DNA of 19,568 bases from CAYUJH01 sp964394585 (GTDB lineage Bacteria; Bacteroidota; Bacteroidia; Cytophagales; Flammeovirgaceae), in assembly GCA_964394585.1 (NCBI GenBank), contig CAYMYI010000079.1, positions 1-19,568 of the forward strand. Reading direction: 5' to 3'. The notes beneath the pieces were generated by a model that saw nothing but the letters and a program-made list of their open reading frames with translations, did no database searches and had not been told where the DNA came from. The translations under genes were made by a program, and so were the position numbers. Below, one piece after another: positions 16,475 to 19,568 of the stretch. The first letter of the stretch is position 1. Every line of letters begins with the position of its first letter.

Positions 16475-16516
16475 CTGACTATTTCTTGTGATAATTCAAT
16501 TTCTGTTCATCTGACT
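16471..16516. repeat. Direct repeat TCATCTGACT upstream of the Ig-repeat gene
   Basis: The 10-mer TCATCTGACT occurs at 16471-16480 and 16507-16516, 36 bases apart, each followed within two bases by a TATT-like tract. Both copies lie 73-118 bases upstream of the start codon at 16589, where an activator or repressor could bind. No matching known operator is recognised. Confidence 0.4.
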
Positions 16517-16588
16517 GTATTGCCTAAACTGTCTTTCCTATCGAAATTTGAAATTTAGTTTGATGTTGATTAAAACAGGACTAATTCC

Positions 16589-19568
16589 ATGAAACGTTTT
16601 CTCTTGTGGTATCTCTTGATGGGAGCAATACCCTTTGCTGCCATCGCCCAGCTTGTTGAAGATGATTTCTCAGATACCGATTTAAGTTCAGCCCCTGCAT
16701 GGAGCAGTGATAATACCGTAAATAGCAGTTTTGCCTTTACGGTAAATGGAGGTCGCCTTAATTCCGATATCCCCTCGGGTAGCTCAGGCACGCGACGCGC
16801 TTGGATTTCCACACCGATGGCTGTTCCCAACCTCAATGCATTCCGCACGGTATGGCAATTTACCGTAGAACTAGATTTCACCACTGCTCCTACTGCTACC
16901 AACTACGCAAGTCTATACCTTATATCGAATGCTGCTGACCTTAATAGTAGCTTGCAAGGGTATTTTGTGCGTCTACGCGATGATATCGCTCTATTGCGCC
17001 AAGATGGAGACGATGGCAGCACCACCGAAATCATAACCGGAAGCAGTACAGGGTTATTAGGAAGTGTGCAAACCATTACGATTGTTCGTACTACACTGGG
17101 CGAGTGGTTTTTGTATCGAAATGGCACTCTCGAAGGCAGTGCTACCGATCATACGTTTACCACTGCATCGCATATGGGCATGCAAATTCGATACTCGGCA
17201 GACTCGCGCCGAAATTCGTTTTATTTCGATGACGTACTCGTAGTGCAAACTCCTGACTTAGTGAGTACTACCGTTGATAACAACACTACTGTTACCTTGC
17301 AGTTTCACCAAGAGTTAACGCCTGCTTCGGCAGGCAACACAACCCACTATGCAATTATACCCGGTAATACCTTGCTTTCGGCTACTCCGAGCGGATCGCC
17401 TACACAAGTTACTCTAACCTACCAAACTCCCTTTGCCGACAACACCGCACAGAGCTTGTCCATTACGAATCTGACTGCTACCGATGGGAAAGTCATCAGT
17501 GCAGCGGCTCCTATCACTACTACTTTTACCTACACTCCTCCCGACTTTACACCACCGAGCGTCGTCAATGTGGTAGCAAATGCCTCCGATGCCCTTCGCA
17601 TTACCTTCGATGAAGCCATCGATCCTACTTCTATCACAACGCTTACACAATACATACTTAGTAACGGAGTGGGCAATCCCATCGGTGCTTCGGTAGGAGC
17701 TAACCCCGAAGAACTCCTCCTCACCTTTGCTGCCGCACTCACATTTGGACAAAACTACTCGCTTACTTTAAGCGGCGTTACCGATGGCACTGGCAATGCG
17801 ATTAGCCCTGCGGTTACTATCCCTTTCCTCTTCGAAGATATTTTACCACCTATCCCGTTGCGGGTAGCAGTAGTGGCTCCTAACTCACTGAAAGTATATT
17901 TCGACGAAGACTTGAATATCAGCATTGCGCAAACTATTGCTAACTACCAAGAACTCGATAATAATACCGCTCCCATAGCCGCCGCTTGGAATGGCAGCGA
18001 ACGCAGCGTGCTGTTAGTTTTCGGAAACGATTTCGACGATAATCAGATCCTCCAACTCCAAATTGAAAACTTGGAAGACCAGAACGGCAACGCTCTGCCT
18101 TCGGCAGTGGTGCTTCCTTTTGAATACGATACCCGCAACCCACGTGTAGAAACCGATGGGGTAATCGCTATTTCGGCAACCCAACTTCGGGTGCTATTTT
18201 CTGAACCAATAGAAGAAATTTCTGCCCAAACTCTTAATCACTACGAAGTAACCCCTGCAATAGGAACGCCCACACAGGCTGTATTAAGCGCCCCCAACGA
18301 AGTAACGCTTACTTTTTCTTCAGCATTTACCCCCAACCAGCCCTATAATTTGAGAGTGAGCAACATCGCTGACCTAGCAGGCAATCGGTTTACTACCAAC
18401 AACCGCAGCTTTATCTACGATTTGATTGCTCCTACGCTTACTGCCGCAGAAATCATCGGGAATACTTCAATTAGGCTTACATTCTCAGAAGCCCTTCGCG
18501 AAACGTCGGCAACTCCAACCAATCGCTACGAAATTGGCGGTGTAAATCCCACGAATGTGGTGTTTTATACAGGCATTCCCCAAAGAGTAGATGCCCAATT
18601 TACAAGTTTACCCACAGGCACCTTCAGTCTTTCAGTACAAAATGTTGAAGATGGCAACGGCAATGTAATTGCCCCCAATCCTTCGGTAATTACACTCGAT
18701 CATGGTTTGGCAACACCTACACAAGTGCAAGTACTTTCTGCTACTCAACTCCTCCTTTCTTTTTCAAAAGATGTAGAGCAAGCCTCGGCAGAAAACGCAA
18801 GCCATTACACCGGCTTGGGCAGTGTGAGCAGCGCCCAACGCATCCCAGAAAATTGGCAGGTAACCCTCACACTCAGCAATCCATTGAATTTGGGTGCACA
18901 AACCATCACCATTTCCAATGTGAATGATGCACTTGGTAACCCCATCCCTACCCGTACGCTTTCCTTTGCATATCAGAACCGAGTTGCTAGCGCCGAGGTG
19001 ATTGATGCACAGCAAATCGAAATTGTTTTCGATACGGAGGTGCTAGAGTCTTCCGCCGAAGATATCGCAAAATACCAACTCACCGCCTCAGGGACTGCGC
19101 CCATTGCCGTTACCGTAAGCGAAGAAGATGCCTCACGCATCCGATTATTTTTTGCCGATAACTTACCCGAAAACTCGAATTTTTCTTTAGAAATCGGGAA
19201 TGTTGCCTTGAAAGACGGAAGCATAAGCCCCGTAGAAACTCGTTTGCTTCGGCAAGATACTCAGCCTCCTTCTGTGATGTCGGTGGCTGCATTAGACTCC
19301 CAACGTCTTCAACTTACATTCGATGAACCCCTAGAGGAAACTGCCGCCGAAGCACTGAACCACTACGCTTTGAATGGCATCCCCCCTATTGCTGTAATTT
19401 TTGATGATGACCGCCCCAACATCATTATTTTAATTTTCAACATTACCATTGCATTTGAAAACAGCTACTCCCTCGAAATCCGAAACCTTAGCGACTCACA
19501 AGGAAACCGCATCCAAATCGTTACACAACCATTCAAAAGGGCAACGCCCCCCACGCGCGGCGATTTGC
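16589..19568 (+). CDS. Large surface protein with jelly-roll N-terminus and eight tandem Ig-like modules, partial at the window end
   Basis: The frame opens at ATG 16589 (AGGA eight bases upstream) and stays open for 993 codons to the window edge. A signal peptide ends at Ala20 (AIAQ). Residues about 22-218 match the concanavalin-like jelly-roll module found at the start of large Bacteroidota surface proteins (GYFVRLRDD, FYFDDVLV). Then eight Ig-like modules of about 90-100 residues follow, starting near 221, 320, 420, 515, 615, 708, 798 and 893. Each has the pattern LxLxFxExL, SAxxxxHY and a closing strand such as NVEDGNGN or NIADLAGN. This is the bacterial Ig-like fold of the Big_5 type. 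The last residues (TPPTRGDL) look like the linker into a lamin-tail domain, and a T9SS sorting tail is expected after it; both are inference. It is probably exported to the cell surface for adhesion or matrix binding. Confidence 0.88.
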   Translation, partial: MKRFLLWYLLMGAIPFAAIAQLVEDDFSDTDLSSAPAWSSDNTVNSSFAFTVNGGRLNSDIPSGSSGTRRAWISTPMAVPNLNAFRTVWQFTVELDFTTAPTATNYASLYLISNAADLNSSLQGYFVRLRDDIALLRQDGDDGSTTEIITGSSTGLLGSVQTITIVRTTLGEWFLYRNGTLEGSATDHTFTTASHMGMQIRYSADSRRNSFYFDDVLVVQTPDLVSTTVDNNTTVTLQFHQELTPASAGNTTHYAIIPGNTLLSATPSGSPTQVTLTYQTPFADNTAQSLSITNLTATDGKVISAAAPITTTFTYTPPDFTPPSVVNVVANASDALRITFDEAIDPTSITTLTQYILSNGVGNPIGASVGANPEELLLTFAAALTFGQNYSLTLSGVTDGTGNAISPAVTIPFLFEDILPPIPLRVAVVAPNSLKVYFDEDLNISIAQTIANYQELDNNTAPIAAAWNGSERSVLLVFGNDFDDNQILQLQIENLEDQNGNALPSAVVLPFEYDTRNPRVETDGVIAISATQLRVLFSEPIEEISAQTLNHYEVTPAIGTPTQAVLSAPNEVTLTFSSAFTPNQPYNLRVSNIADLAGNRFTTNNRSFIYDLIAPTLTAAEIIGNTSIRLTFSEALRETSATPTNRYEIGGVNPTNVVFYTGIPQRVDAQFTSLPTGTFSLSVQNVEDGNGNVIAPNPSVITLDHGLATPTQVQVLSATQLLLSFSKDVEQASAENASHYTGLGSVSSAQRIPENWQVTLTLSNPLNLGAQTITISNVNDALGNPIPTRTLSFAYQNRVASAEVIDAQQIEIVFDTEVLESSAEDIAKYQLTASGTAPIAVTVSEEDASRIRLFFADNLPENSNFSLEIGNVALKDGSISPVETRLLRQDTQPPSVMSVAALDSQRLQLTFDEPLEETAAEALNHYALNGIPPIAVIFDDDRPNIIILIFNITIAFENSYSLEIRNLSDSQGNRIQIVTQPFKRATPPTRGDL

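Noticed and set aside
1..19568. Mobile element, prophage, CRISPR array or defence island
   Set aside because: No transposase, integrase, phage structural or Cas-like protein and no regularly spaced identical repeats were found; the repeats in the surface protein are protein modules with divergent DNA.

Overview
The window looks like chromosomal DNA from a member of the Bacteroidota, probably of the Cytophagia/Flavobacteriia type. The clues are a PorP/SprF-family outer-membrane protein (a type IX secretion/gliding family), an exported tricorn-type protease, a large repeat surface protein whose N-terminal module is typical of this phylum, promoter boxes matching the Bacteroidota -7 consensus TAnnTTTG, weak or absent Shine-Dalgarno sequences, and a CarB without its C-terminal allosteric domain. 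No ribosomal RNA or tRNA gene, insertion sequence, CRISPR array or phage gene was seen. The exact genus cannot be read from the sequence.

Layout, left to right. Positions 1-93 hold the edge of an unresolved reading frame. A PorP/SprF-like gene (+) faces lepA (-), with a strong hairpin terminator between them. A 329-base divergent region then leads into cmk and ispH (both +). Next come carB and a small cupin gene (both -); a large hairpin between ispH and carB ends the carB transcript. A tricorn-like S41 protease (+) follows and is closed by a clear terminator. After it lies a 753-residue exported protein of unknown function (+) with a long leader. Converging on that gene, with interlocked stop codons, is a two-gene operon (-) encoding a three-helix membrane protein and an NTF2-like protein. 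A short-form Ppx/GppA phosphatase (+) comes next. Finally, a large surface protein (+) with at least eight tandem Ig-like modules is still open at the window end.

Most genes are housekeeping: translation (lepA), pyrimidine and nucleotide metabolism (carB, cmk), isoprenoid synthesis (ispH) and phosphate or alarmone metabolism (Ppx/GppA). The envelope genes (PorP-like, exported tricorn, the 753-residue protein, the Ig-repeat protein) give the region its Bacteroidota character. They are scattered among the housekeeping genes and do not form one obvious operon. I did not find a convincing new multi-gene system. The best leads are the unknown 753-residue exported protein with its structured leader, the Ig-repeat surface protein cut off at the right edge, and the naturally short CarB.
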